From positions 1-28,821 of the forward strand of contig CAZYXG010000034.1 in NCBI GenBank assembly GCA_964650885.1: a DNA stretch of 28,821 nucleotides, in the 5' to 3' direction. Within the stretch, counting starts at the first letter, position 1. Every line of letters starts with the position of its first letter. Of this stretch, positions 22,181 through 28,821 are shown one piece after another. A program made the translations under genes and the position numbers. Origin of the DNA: JAPLFM01 sp964650885 (GTDB lineage Bacteria > Bacteroidota > Ignavibacteria > Kapaibacteriales > UBA2268). The notes below the pieces were generated by a model. That model was given only the letters and a program-made list of their open reading frames with translations. It was not told the origin of the DNA and did not search any database.

Positions 22181-23197
22181 ATGAATATTCAAATGCAAAT
22201 GCCAGAAAGAGTACAAAATGAGGACACTGGAAGTCAATTCCATGGTAGATTCATTTTGCAACCTCTTGAGCAAGGTTATGGAGTTACGATTGGTAACTCT
22301 TTAAGAAGAGTTTTACTTTCTTCTATTCCTGGCTCGGCGATTATCGGTGTTAAAATCACTGATGTTACTCACGAATTTCAAACAGTTCAAGGTGTGGTTG
22401 AGGATGTATCCGAAATCATTTTGAATTTGAAACAAGTTCGTATGAAAATGAACGATAAAAAAGCAACTAAAGTTATATTTCATGTGAAAGGACCTGGCAC
22501 TTGGACTGCTAAAGATATTGAATTAGCTGCTCCAGATGCTGTTGAAGTTATAGATCCTGATCATCACATTTGCACTTTGAGTGACGATGCTGAGTTTGAT
22601 GTGGAACTGAGAATTGGCAGAGGTAAAGGATATGTGCCTGGCGATGAACAATCAATAGTTGATTTCCCTTTGGGAATGCTTCCAATTGATTCAATTCATA
22701 CTCCAGTTAAAAACGTTGTCTATACTGTAGAGCCATTCCGTGTTGGTCAGAAAACTGACTATGAAAAATTAATTTTAGATTTAACTACCGATGGTACTAT
22801 CTCAGCTCAAGAAGCAGTCCACTTTGCCTCTAAAGTTTTGAATGAACATATCAAATTCTTTATCAACTTCGATAAATATGAAGAAGATGCTCAACCTCAC
22901 ATGGCTGAAGAAGAAGAAATCAAAGTAGCTGAAAGAAACAGAATTAGAAAAATATTACTTACTCCTGTTGATGAACTTGAACTATCTGTTCGTGCACACA
23001 ACTGCTTGAAATCTGCAAATATTAAAAACTTAGCAGAATTAGTTAATCTACAGGAATCAGAACTATTGAAGTTTAGAAATTTTGGTAAAAAGTCTTTGAC
23101 TGAATTAGCTGAAGTTGTTGCTTCATTTGGATTAGATTTTGGTATGAACATTGAGCCATACTTAAGAGACGAACCAAAATCATTACATATTGATTAA
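22181..23197 (+). CDS. rpoA: RNA polymerase alpha subunit
   Basis: Assembly scaffold of RNA polymerase. 338 aa, with an N-terminal dimerisation domain (GRFILQPLEQGYGVTIGNSL and RRVLLSSIPGSA) to about residue 235, a flexible acidic linker (EEDAQPHMAEEEE) and a C-terminal helix-hairpin-helix domain (TPVDELELSVRAHNCLKSAN to KSLTELAE) that contacts UP elements and activators. The 70-nt gap upstream, where rpsD would normally be, contains no ORF or obvious remnant. CAAGGATAAT supplies the ribosome-binding site. Confidence 0.98.
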   Translation: MNIQMQMPERVQNEDTGSQFHGRFILQPLEQGYGVTIGNSLRRVLLSSIPGSAIIGVKITDVTHEFQTVQGVVEDVSEIILNLKQVRMKMNDKKATKVIFHVKGPGTWTAKDIELAAPDAVEVIDPDHHICTLSDDAEFDVELRIGRGKGYVPGDEQSIVDFPLGMLPIDSIHTPVKNVVYTVEPFRVGQKTDYEKLILDLTTDGTISAQEAVHFASKVLNEHIKFFINFDKYEEDAQPHMAEEEEIKVAERNRIRKILLTPVDELELSVRAHNCLKSANIKNLAELVNLQESELLKFRNFGKKSLTELAEVVASFGLDFGMNIEPYLRDEPKSLHID

Positions 23198-23226
23198 TTA
23201 AGAAATACAAGCATTAGAGTTTAAAA

Positions 23227-23886
23227 ATGAGACACAGAAATAAAGGTAAGAAATTAGGTAGAACAGCAAGTCACAAGGAAGCTATGCTTCGCAATATGGC
23301 TAGTTCACTTTTCGAACACAAAAAAATTAAAACAACTGAAGCTAAAGCGAAAGAACTTCGTCCCTATGCTGAGAAGTTAATCACTCGTGCTAAAAATGCA
23401 CTTTTGAATGAGAAAAAAGGTCAACTGCCCGAAGGTCAAACTATTGATCTTCATTCAAGAAGAGAAGTTGGTCGTTTCATCAGACAAAAAGCTGTATTGC
23501 AAGAATTATTCGATTCTATTGCACCAGTAGTTCTTGAAAGAGAAGGTGGCTACACTCGTATCGTTAAAACTGGTATTAGAAGAGGCGATGCTGGAGCTAC
23601 TGCAATAATTGAATTGGTTGATTGGGCTAACAAACAAGACGGTGTTGTTTCTTTGAAAAAGAAAAAAACTGTAACTGTTAAGAAAAAAGCTACTACTACA
23701 ACTAAAAAAGTTACATCTAATATTGAAGCTGCTGCTCCAGTTGCCGTTGTTGCTCCTCTTGAAGAAGCAATTGTAGAAGTTGCTGAAGTAGAAACTACTC
23801 CAGTAGTAGCAGTTGCTGAAGAAACTCCTGTCGCTGAATCAACTGATGAAGCTGTTACTGGCGAAAGTACAGAAGAAAAAGCATAA
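23227..23886 (+). CDS. rplQ: 50S ribosomal protein L17, C-terminally extended
   Basis: Large-subunit protein near the tunnel exit. 219 aa, well above the common 120-130. The canonical L17 core spans about residues 1-140 (MRHRNKGKKLGRTASHKEAM, RNMASSLFEHKKIKTTEAKAKELRPYAEKLI, GGYTRIVKTGIRRGDAGATA). A tail of about 75 residues is low complexity: first lysine/threonine-rich (KKKKTVTVKKKATTTTKK), then Ala/Val/Glu/Thr-rich and acidic. Long acidic L17 tails occur in Bacteroidota, and their role is unknown to me. Last gene of the block, followed by a clear terminator. Confidence 0.97.
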   Translation: MRHRNKGKKLGRTASHKEAMLRNMASSLFEHKKIKTTEAKAKELRPYAEKLITRAKNALLNEKKGQLPEGQTIDLHSRREVGRFIRQKAVLQELFDSIAPVVLEREGGYTRIVKTGIRRGDAGATAIIELVDWANKQDGVVSLKKKKTVTVKKKATTTTKKVTSNIEAAAPVAVVAPLEEAIVEVAEVETTPVVAVAEETPVAESTDEAVTGESTEEKA

Positions 23887-23910
23887 TCAAATCATTCAGA
23901 TTTAATTTTA

Positions 23911-23945
23911 AAAAAAGATGCATCGTTTGGTGCATCTTTTTTGTT
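23911..23945 (+). terminator. Intrinsic terminator ending the ribosomal block
   Basis: AAAAGATGCA (ending 23922), loop TCGTTTGG, TGCATCTTTT (from 23931), then further T residues to 23942 and TTGTTTTA. A 10-bp stem whose outer pairs are A-T, with a T-rich tail, 25 nt past the rplQ stop. Confidence 0.88.
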
Positions 23946-23973
23946 TTATACCAAATTTAATTATATTGCAATT

Positions 23974-24651
23974 ATGAAAGTTCAAATAAGTAAGATTAGC
24001 AAAACATACAATGTTAATAATGAAATGAAGACAAATGTGCTTAATTCATTTTCAATGGATGTGGCTGATGGTGAAATGTTAGCACTAATGGCACCATCTG
24101 GGGCTGGAAAAAGTACACTGCTAAATATAATAGGCACTCTCGATAATGCCGATAGTGGCGATATTATATATTCAACTTCAAGTGAAGAAATAAAACTATC
24201 TAATTTAAAGAATAATGAATTGAATACATTTCGGAATCAGAAATTGGGTTTCATTTTTCAATTCCATAATCTTTTGCCTGAACTAACTGCTCTGGAAAAT
24301 ATTGCTACTCCAGCACTAATAGGTGGCGAAAAGTGGAAAGATGCTGAAGCAAAAGCTATTGAATTATTGGAGTTTGTGGGATTAGCAGAAAGAGCAAAAC
24401 ACAGACCAGCTGAACTTTCTGGAGGTGAACAGCAAAGAGTTGCAATTGCAAGAGCATTTGTCAACTCTCCTCAACTTGTGCTTGCAGATGAACCAACTGG
24501 CAATTTAGACGAAGCCAACACAGAAATGGTGATTGATTTATTCCAAAAGCTAAAAAAGAACTTCAATTTCACGCTAATTACAGCAACTCATAGTAAGTTT
24601 GTAGCCAATTCACTTGACAGAATTGTAAATATTAAAACTAAAGAATCATAG
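23974..24651 (+). CDS. ABC transporter ATP-binding protein, LolD/MacB type
   Basis: Nucleotide-binding subunit of the family that powers lipoprotein release (LolCDE) or MacB/FtsX-like mechanotransmission complexes. With the ATG at 23974 it is 225 aa, the usual length. Motifs are Walker A APSGAGKS (40-47), Q-loop Q96 (GFIFQFHNLLPELTALEN), signature LSGGEQQRVAIARA (148-161), Walker B LVLADEP (168-174) with GNLD, and H-loop H206 (TATHS). QFHNLLPELTALEN is typical of LolD. A longer frame opening at 23941 lies in the terminator tail and is rejected. No LolC/E-like permease is in the window, so the partner must be elsewhere. Only about 30 nt separate it from the terminator, leaving little room for a promoter. 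Confidence 0.9.
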   Translation: MKVQISKISKTYNVNNEMKTNVLNSFSMDVADGEMLALMAPSGAGKSTLLNIIGTLDNADSGDIIYSTSSEEIKLSNLKNNELNTFRNQKLGFIFQFHNLLPELTALENIATPALIGGEKWKDAEAKAIELLEFVGLAERAKHRPAELSGGEQQRVAIARAFVNSPQLVLADEPTGNLDEANTEMVIDLFQKLKKNFNFTLITATHSKFVANSLDRIVNIKTKES

Positions 24652-24652
24652 T

Positions 24653-27307
24653 TTATTCGATTGGTATTTTTAGTAAATACTTTGAATAAGCAACTGCTAT
24701 ACGAAGAGAAGCATAGTCCAAATCCAACTCTAATCTTGAATGAATACTGCTAAGCGGCATATTTGGATAATCTGCTACAAATAAATGTATTTTATTGAAT
24801 ATAGCTGCAGTAAGAATAGTATCTATATCAAAAACTTTAAAGCCATCTGCAAGTGAAGTTTGAATCATCTTCGCCACTTCACCTTCTGTAATGCACATCT
24901 CATCTGCAATGTAATGAATATTAAATCCATTTTTTAGGAAATTGCTAACTTTCTTAAGCGGTCTATTTGCTTTCAAATATGAGTCTGTTTCATTGAAAGA
25001 ATAGGTGGTTTTCTTAGCTATTGAAATATTGAATAATTCAATTAGTTTCTTCTCTGCTTTTGAAAAAAGTGGTAATGAAGATAATTTTATACGTAACTCT
25101 TCATAATCGTTTGGTGGTGATGAAGCAATTGTTTGCAGTGAAACATTTGAAGCAATCTCGTTAGGTTTTTTGCGAGTAGATTTAGCAATATCATTTCGGA
25201 TTTGTTTTAGCTTACTGAATAAATGCTCAGTTTCTTTATCTACTGATGACACTATTCCTAGTTTGATCTTGTCTGGAATTAGCTTTAATTTCTCTATACC
25301 TAATGGGGTTATTTCAAGCTTTGGATATTTATCTATTGTCTTTTCTATATAAGAGCGAACTATTAAATTCTTAAGTATGCTTTCTATATCAATCTTTTCT
25401 ATTTGTCTTGCCACTCCAAAATTGTCTAATTTCTGTAAGCTATGTATTTCAGTTTTATAGCTTTTGTTACCTTTCAAAAAATCAACAAAGAAAACTACTC
25501 CAAAATAAGAATTTAATTGATAGACACTTTCTAATATTTTCTGTTCCAAAAACTCTCTAACTTCAGTTCTGATTGTAGGTTTTGATTTTGTTTGCGATGT
25601 GCAAGATGAACAATTATCGCAATTTGTAAACTTTGGTTTTTCCTTGAAATAAGTTAAAACATAATGCCGTTTGCAGCTCTCGGTTTCAGCAAATTCTTGC
25701 ATTCTATTTAGCTTGCTAACTGCTAACTTATATCTACGTTGGATAGACATAAAATCTATATTTAGATTTTGATTATCGTAAAAAATAGGATTTAAAACAT
25801 AACCTTCAAAATCACCAGAATAAGAGTAATTCAATATGCCCGATAAATACATAGCTTGCAATTCGTTAAGAATATTGGTAGGAGTTACTGAACTGGAACG
25901 TGCAATTTGAATTAGGTTGAAATCCACATCCTTATGGAATGCCTCTGTGCCAACTGAGCGAAGAATAGCTTCAACAATTAATTTACGGTCTTTTGTTATA
26001 TAGTTTACATATTCTATTATACGGTTTTTATCGCTTATGAATTTAAGTTGCACAGAAGTAGCTAAACGAGTTTTGCTTACTATATTGTTTTTATTAAGTA
26101 AGTCAATTATATTGCTCATCAACATTGAACTTATACCAAGTTCGATAGCTATCTTCGATAAGCTAAGCTGAATAGGGGAGTTGTTGTTAGCAGTCAAACC
26201 CTCTGAAATAAATATTTTTATTATATTATGAGCAACTATTTTCACATTTTCTTCGTCGGGGAAATTGTTTGCTATGAAGAACTCTTGCAAATCCCTATCT
26301 TTAGGGTTATATAATATAACACAATCAGAATCAATACCATCACGACCAGCTCTACCAGCTTCTTGATAATATCCCTCAATAGTTGAGCATAAATCTAAAT
26401 GCACCACTTTTCGCACATCGGCTTTGTCAATCCCCATTCCAAAGGCATTTGTGGCTATAATACTACTGACTGCTCCAGTTAAAAATTTCTCTTGTACTTC
26501 CTTTCGTTTGGAATCGCTAAGCCCCGCGTGGTACATTTCACAATTTATCTTCTCGTGTAGAAAATACGTCATTAATGCTTCCACTCTTTTGCGTGACCCA
26601 CAGTAAAAAATAGCTGAACCCTTTTTCACTGATCGAGCAATCCCTGCAGCCACTTTCATCTTCTCATTAATATCCTTACAGTGCTGCACTTGATAGCTCA
26701 AATTACTTCGGTCAAACCCTTGGATAAAGCGGCTTGGAGATTTGAATTTGAGAAATTTACAAATGTCGTCTTGCACTTCGGGAGTGGCTGTGGCTGTGAG
26801 TGCTATAATTGGCGTACGTTCTATTGAATCGAATATATTGCTAATGTTTAAATAAGAAGGGCGGAAATCATGACCCCATTCCGAAAGGCAATGAGCTTCA
26901 TCAATTGCTAAAAAAGATATTTTAACACTCTTAATTAATTCAAGAAAACGTTTGTTTTCCAATCGCTCAGGAGCAATGTATAGCAATTTAATACTGCCAT
27001 TCATTAAATTAGTAACAGTATTTGTGAAATCATCGTTAGACATAGAGCTATTAATAAAAGCAGCTGGAATACCCTTGCTGAGCAAAGTATCCACTTGGTC
27101 TTTCATTAGTGCAATCAGTGGCGAAATAACTATCGCTGTACCATGCATTAGTAAAGCTGGCACTTGATAGCAAAGAGATTTACCGCCACCTGTGGGCATA
27201 ACAACTAAAGTATCTTCGCCTGAATAAATTGAATTTATAATTTCTAACTGACCAGGGCGAAATTCGCCATAGCCAAAATACTTATTTAATATATCTAAAG
27301 AATTCAT
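24653..27307 (-). CDS. recQ: RecQ-family ATP-dependent DNA helicase, long form
   Basis: 3'-5' superfamily 2 helicase for replication-fork and recombination repair. 884 aa against about 600 for E. coli RecQ. Motifs are GYGEFRPGQ (Q-motif), MPTGGGKS (37-44), DEAH (136-139) followed by the aromatic-rich loop CLSEWGHDFRP, TATATPEV, NAFGMGIDKADVR and GRAGRDG. The four zinc-binding cysteines are C545, C563, C566 and C569, about 165 residues further on than in E. coli. The intervening segment contains an HTH-like stretch (SLSKIAIELGISSMLMSNII). An HRDC-like domain (about 690-760) and a C-terminal HTH segment (ADEMCITEGEVAKMI) follow. It is convergent with the ABC gene, with 1 nt between stops. The start lies about 10 nt after a terminator T-run. 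Confidence 0.93.
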   Translation of the reverse strand: MNSLDILNKYFGYGEFRPGQLEIINSIYSGEDTLVVMPTGGGKSLCYQVPALLMHGTAIVISPLIALMKDQVDTLLSKGIPAAFINSSMSNDDFTNTVTNLMNGSIKLLYIAPERLENKRFLELIKSVKISFLAIDEAHCLSEWGHDFRPSYLNISNIFDSIERTPIIALTATATPEVQDDICKFLKFKSPSRFIQGFDRSNLSYQVQHCKDINEKMKVAAGIARSVKKGSAIFYCGSRKRVEALMTYFLHEKINCEMYHAGLSDSKRKEVQEKFLTGAVSSIIATNAFGMGIDKADVRKVVHLDLCSTIEGYYQEAGRAGRDGIDSDCVILYNPKDRDLQEFFIANNFPDEENVKIVAHNIIKIFISEGLTANNNSPIQLSLSKIAIELGISSMLMSNIIDLLNKNNIVSKTRLATSVQLKFISDKNRIIEYVNYITKDRKLIVEAILRSVGTEAFHKDVDFNLIQIARSSSVTPTNILNELQAMYLSGILNYSYSGDFEGYVLNPIFYDNQNLNIDFMSIQRRYKLAVSKLNRMQEFAETESCKRHYVLTYFKEKPKFTNCDNCSSCTSQTKSKPTIRTEVREFLEQKILESVYQLNSYFGVVFFVDFLKGNKSYKTEIHSLQKLDNFGVARQIEKIDIESILKNLIVRSYIEKTIDKYPKLEITPLGIEKLKLIPDKIKLGIVSSVDKETEHLFSKLKQIRNDIAKSTRKKPNEIASNVSLQTIASSPPNDYEELRIKLSSLPLFSKAEKKLIELFNISIAKKTTYSFNETDSYLKANRPLKKVSNFLKNGFNIHYIADEMCITEGEVAKMIQTSLADGFKVFDIDTILTAAIFNKIHLFVADYPNMPLSSIHSRLELDLDYASLRIAVAYSKYLLKIPIE

Positions 27308-27316
27308 ACCGCAATC

Positions 27317-27347
27317 AAAAAAAAAGTGCCAAATACTTATGGCACTT
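27317..27347 (-). terminator. Intrinsic terminator just upstream of recQ
   Basis: On the minus strand AAGTGCCA (27347-27340), loop TAAGTATT, TGGCACTT (27331-27324), continuing into a nine-T run that ends at 27317. It lies 40 nt past the stop of the GSR-rich protein gene and so ends that unit. It also leaves only 9 nt before the recQ ATG at 27307. Confidence 0.9.
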
Positions 27348-27386
27348 ATATTAACAATATTTAAACATTAAACAAAGCTATCTTGT

Positions 27387-28028
27387 TTAACTAAATGAAG
27401 ATTGGCTGTCAATTGAATCATAGTTCGCATTTCGTCTTTTGAAATATGCTACTATCAGCCAAATTACTAAAGCAACAATAATCAAAGTAAAAAATAATTT
27501 TGCAAATGAAAATTCTGGAGGATAAACTTCCACCACTCCATTTGCTCCAACTACCTCCACAGGGCGAGAGTAGTAATAAGCAGGATGGAAAGGTGTATGC
27601 CACATAAAAGGAATCGAGCCCATCATATAGCCAGTCATCAAGCCAGATGAATAACCACCATAGTTATGAACTATGTAGTTGTTCGAGCCGCCTCTGCCAT
27701 TTGATACTGCCATTGGAGTTGATTGCCTTGGCACGCCATACTTAGAGCGATAATTCCCAGCATTAGAAACTCTATTGCCACCAAAACTTGAGCGTGGGGT
27801 TGATGAAGCTCTTGGAGTTGAACCAATACTTTTATTTGGAGGAGTACTGCTTCGAGTTCCACCAAAACTTGACCCACCGCTTGGGCGAGAAGATCGAAAA
27901 CTTCCACCACTGCGACCGCCTCCTCGAGAGCCACCAAAGCTGCCACGAGCTTCCATTATATCTGGAAGCAACATCAGAGCTAATGCTGTAATGATGAAAA
28001 AGAAACTGCGTAAATTTATTTTATTCAT
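27387..28028 (-). CDS. Gly/Ser/Arg-rich membrane protein, unknown function
   Basis: 213 aa that I cannot place in a family. An N-terminal signal peptide (FFFIITALALMLLPDI, probable cleavage after MEA) is followed by a Gly/Ser/Arg/Thr/Pro-rich region (about 28-110) with repeated SFGG and RSS motifs. A tyrosine/glycine/methionine segment with MWHTPFHPAYYY comes next, then a transmembrane helix at about 173-192 (FFTLIIVALVIWLIVAYF) and a short polar cytoplasmic tail. The predicted topology is a disordered extracytoplasmic region anchored by one helix. It is the second gene of a two-gene minus-strand unit, 17 nt after the duplicated-domain gene, and ends in a terminator. There is no Shine-Dalgarno. 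Compositional bias makes homology calls unreliable. Confidence 0.8.
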   Translation of the reverse strand: MNKINLRSFFFIITALALMLLPDIMEARGSFGGSRGGGRSGGSFRSSRPSGGSSFGGTRSSTPPNKSIGSTPRASSTPRSSFGGNRVSNAGNYRSKYGVPRQSTPMAVSNGRGGSNNYIVHNYGGYSSGLMTGYMMGSIPFMWHTPFHPAYYYSRPVEVVGANGVVEVYPPEFSFAKLFFTLIIVALVIWLIVAYFKRRNANYDSIDSQSSFS

Positions 28029-28045
28029 GGTATTTTCAAAATTAA

Positions 28046-28534
28046 TTAGAAAATTTCTTCAGATTCCAAAGAGTCATCTTCGTTTCTAAATGTTATTAAC
28101 GATTGGAACTCAGAATTAGTTGCATCATCTTTAGGTTTACTTTTAAAAACTGACAAAAAGCCACTACTGCCTGGGGCTTGCTGCTTACCTCTGATATGTA
28201 CATAGAGATTGGCAACGCCTTCCAATTGCTCATTGTTTATAAAAAGCATAGTGCTATCTAGTTCGCCTTCGCTTTCTATTGTCAGCAATTGCAAATCGTA
28301 AGCATCTTCTTCGGTGAATGTAGGAGAAACGACTTTCACATTTTCCAGATAGTCGCTAAATACTTGTTTGTTATGGATAATCTTGTCAGTGCTTTCATAC
28401 TGAAGAACAGCATCGAATGTGCCATCTTCGTCAATATTCACCACTAACTCTTTAATGCCACCCAACTGCTCGCCATTATAGTAAACTGCAGTTTTTTCTA
28501 AGCGTCCGTTACTTTCTATCGATAAACTTGGCAT
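28046..28534 (-). CDS. Protein with internal duplication, unknown function
   Basis: 162 aa, no signal peptide or membrane segment, acidic, probably cytoplasmic. Residues 4-34 and 84-114 align without a gap: L-x-IES-x-G-x-L-x2-T-x4-N-x-EQL-x-G-x3-L-x-V-x-I, 15 identities of 31. Each copy continues to a second beta-rich piece (FDAVLQYES; FQSLITFRNED), with an insert of about 25 residues in copy two. The pattern suggests two tandem small beta-sheet domains of 45-70 residues. The C-terminal end is acidic (DDSLESEEIF). I do not recognise the family. It is first in a likely operon with the GSR-rich membrane protein, so the two may act together. No ribosome-binding site is evident. Confidence 0.8.
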   Translation of the reverse strand: MPSLSIESNGRLEKTAVYYNGEQLGGIKELVVNIDEDGTFDAVLQYESTDKIIHNKQVFSDYLENVKVVSPTFTEEDAYDLQLLTIESEGELDSTMLFINNEQLEGVANLYVHIRGKQQAPGSSGFLSVFKSKPKDDATNSEFQSLITFRNEDDSLESEEIF

Positions 28535-28821
28535 ATCTAAATCAAATTTGTTAAAACTATGTATCTAAAATACTCAAAAAAGCATGAAAAGTTTCAACAA
28601 ACTTGGTTTGTTGGGGTGATTTATTTATTGGGGTGAATAGTTATGAGCGAATTGTATTCTGAATGTGTCAGATGTTTGCAAGCTATATACTTGTTTAAAT
28701 CAAGATTGTGGAAAACTTTTGTCAAAAATGTAGTTTTTTTTTTGATATGTCAAATATATTTTTTATGTTGTAATTAAGAACTTAAAGATTTAAAAAATAG
28801 ATGCACAATTCCAAATTAGAA
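28535..28821. other. 287-bp gene-free end of window with hairpin and repeats
   Basis: No ORF I can support. It contains a perfect hairpin CAACAAAC-TTG-GTTTGTTG at 28595-28613, and TTGGGGTGA twice (28611-28619 and 28628-28636, 17 bp apart). A T10 run (28734-28743) runs into a 14-bp dyad TTTGA-TATG-TCAAA (28741-28754). It is the probable promoter region of the minus-strand gene starting at 28534. The far side of the gap is outside the window. Confidence 0.6.

Noticed and set aside
23941..23973. Earlier start for the ABC ATPase
   Set aside because: It lies in the T-run of the rplQ terminator and encodes a nonconserved stretch; the ATG at 23974 starts the family-typical N-terminus.
28535..28821. 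CRISPR-like or mobile-element signal from the short repeats
   Set aside because: Only two 9-bp copies, no regular spacers, no transposase or integrase gene, and no target-site duplications.

Overview
The window is a chromosomal housekeeping region of a low-GC (roughly one-third G+C by eye) bacterium. Its core is one uninterrupted plus-strand block of translation genes (4945-23886) that merges the str, S10, spc and alpha ribosomal operons. Several features point to the Bacteroidota/Chlorobi (FCB) group, probably nearer to Chlorobi/Ignavibacteria/Kapabacteria than to classical Bacteroidetes. tuf lies between fusA and rpsJ, L24 is short (80 aa), L36 and S14 lack zinc-binding cysteines, L2 carries a VDHPMGGGEGR variant, and the boxes upstream of rpsL and smpB fit the Bacteroidetes TAnnTTTG promoter element. 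This placement is inferred from memory of these families, not from a search.

Left flank (1-4944): hutI (histidine degradation, plus) converges with a tiny membrane protein and a secreted or membrane-anchored protein of unknown function (both minus). smpB (trans-translation, plus) and rimO (S12 methylthiotransferase, minus) follow. Intergenic DNA here holds a perfect 20-bp palindrome (2231-2250) and a long hairpin with a 17-bp stem (3203-3244). rimO is divergent from rpsL, which encodes its known substrate S12.

Core (4945-23886): rpsL-rpsG-fusA-tuf-rpsJ-rplC-rplD-rplW-rplB-rpsS-rplV-rpsC-rplP-rpmC-rpsQ-rplN-rplX-rplE-rpsN-rpsH-rplF-rplR-rpsE-rpmD-rplO-secY-map-infA-rpmJ-rpsM-rpsK-rpoA-rplQ, closed by an intrinsic terminator at 23911-23945. 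Together these genes supply ribosomal subunits, two elongation-factor GTPases, initiation factor IF-1, the RNA polymerase alpha subunit, the SecY translocon channel and methionine aminopeptidase. Oddities are the absence of rpsD between rpsK and rpoA, an EF-G whose domain IV lacks the usual tip motifs, a strong hairpin in the tuf-rpsJ gap, and five GTG or TTG starts.

Right flank (23887-28821): a LolD/MacB-type ABC ATPase with no permease beside it (plus) converges on a long 884-aa RecQ helicase (minus). Upstream of recQ on the minus strand is a two-gene unit of unknown function: a protein with an internal duplication, then a Gly/Ser/Arg-rich membrane protein ending in a textbook terminator only about 10 nt before the recQ start codon. 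The last 287 bases hold no gene but do contain a hairpin and short repeats.

I found no mobile element, CRISPR array, tRNA or rRNA. No clear new multi-gene system is visible. The best candidates for something undescribed are the divergent str-operon EF-G and the duplicated-domain/GSR-rich membrane protein pair.
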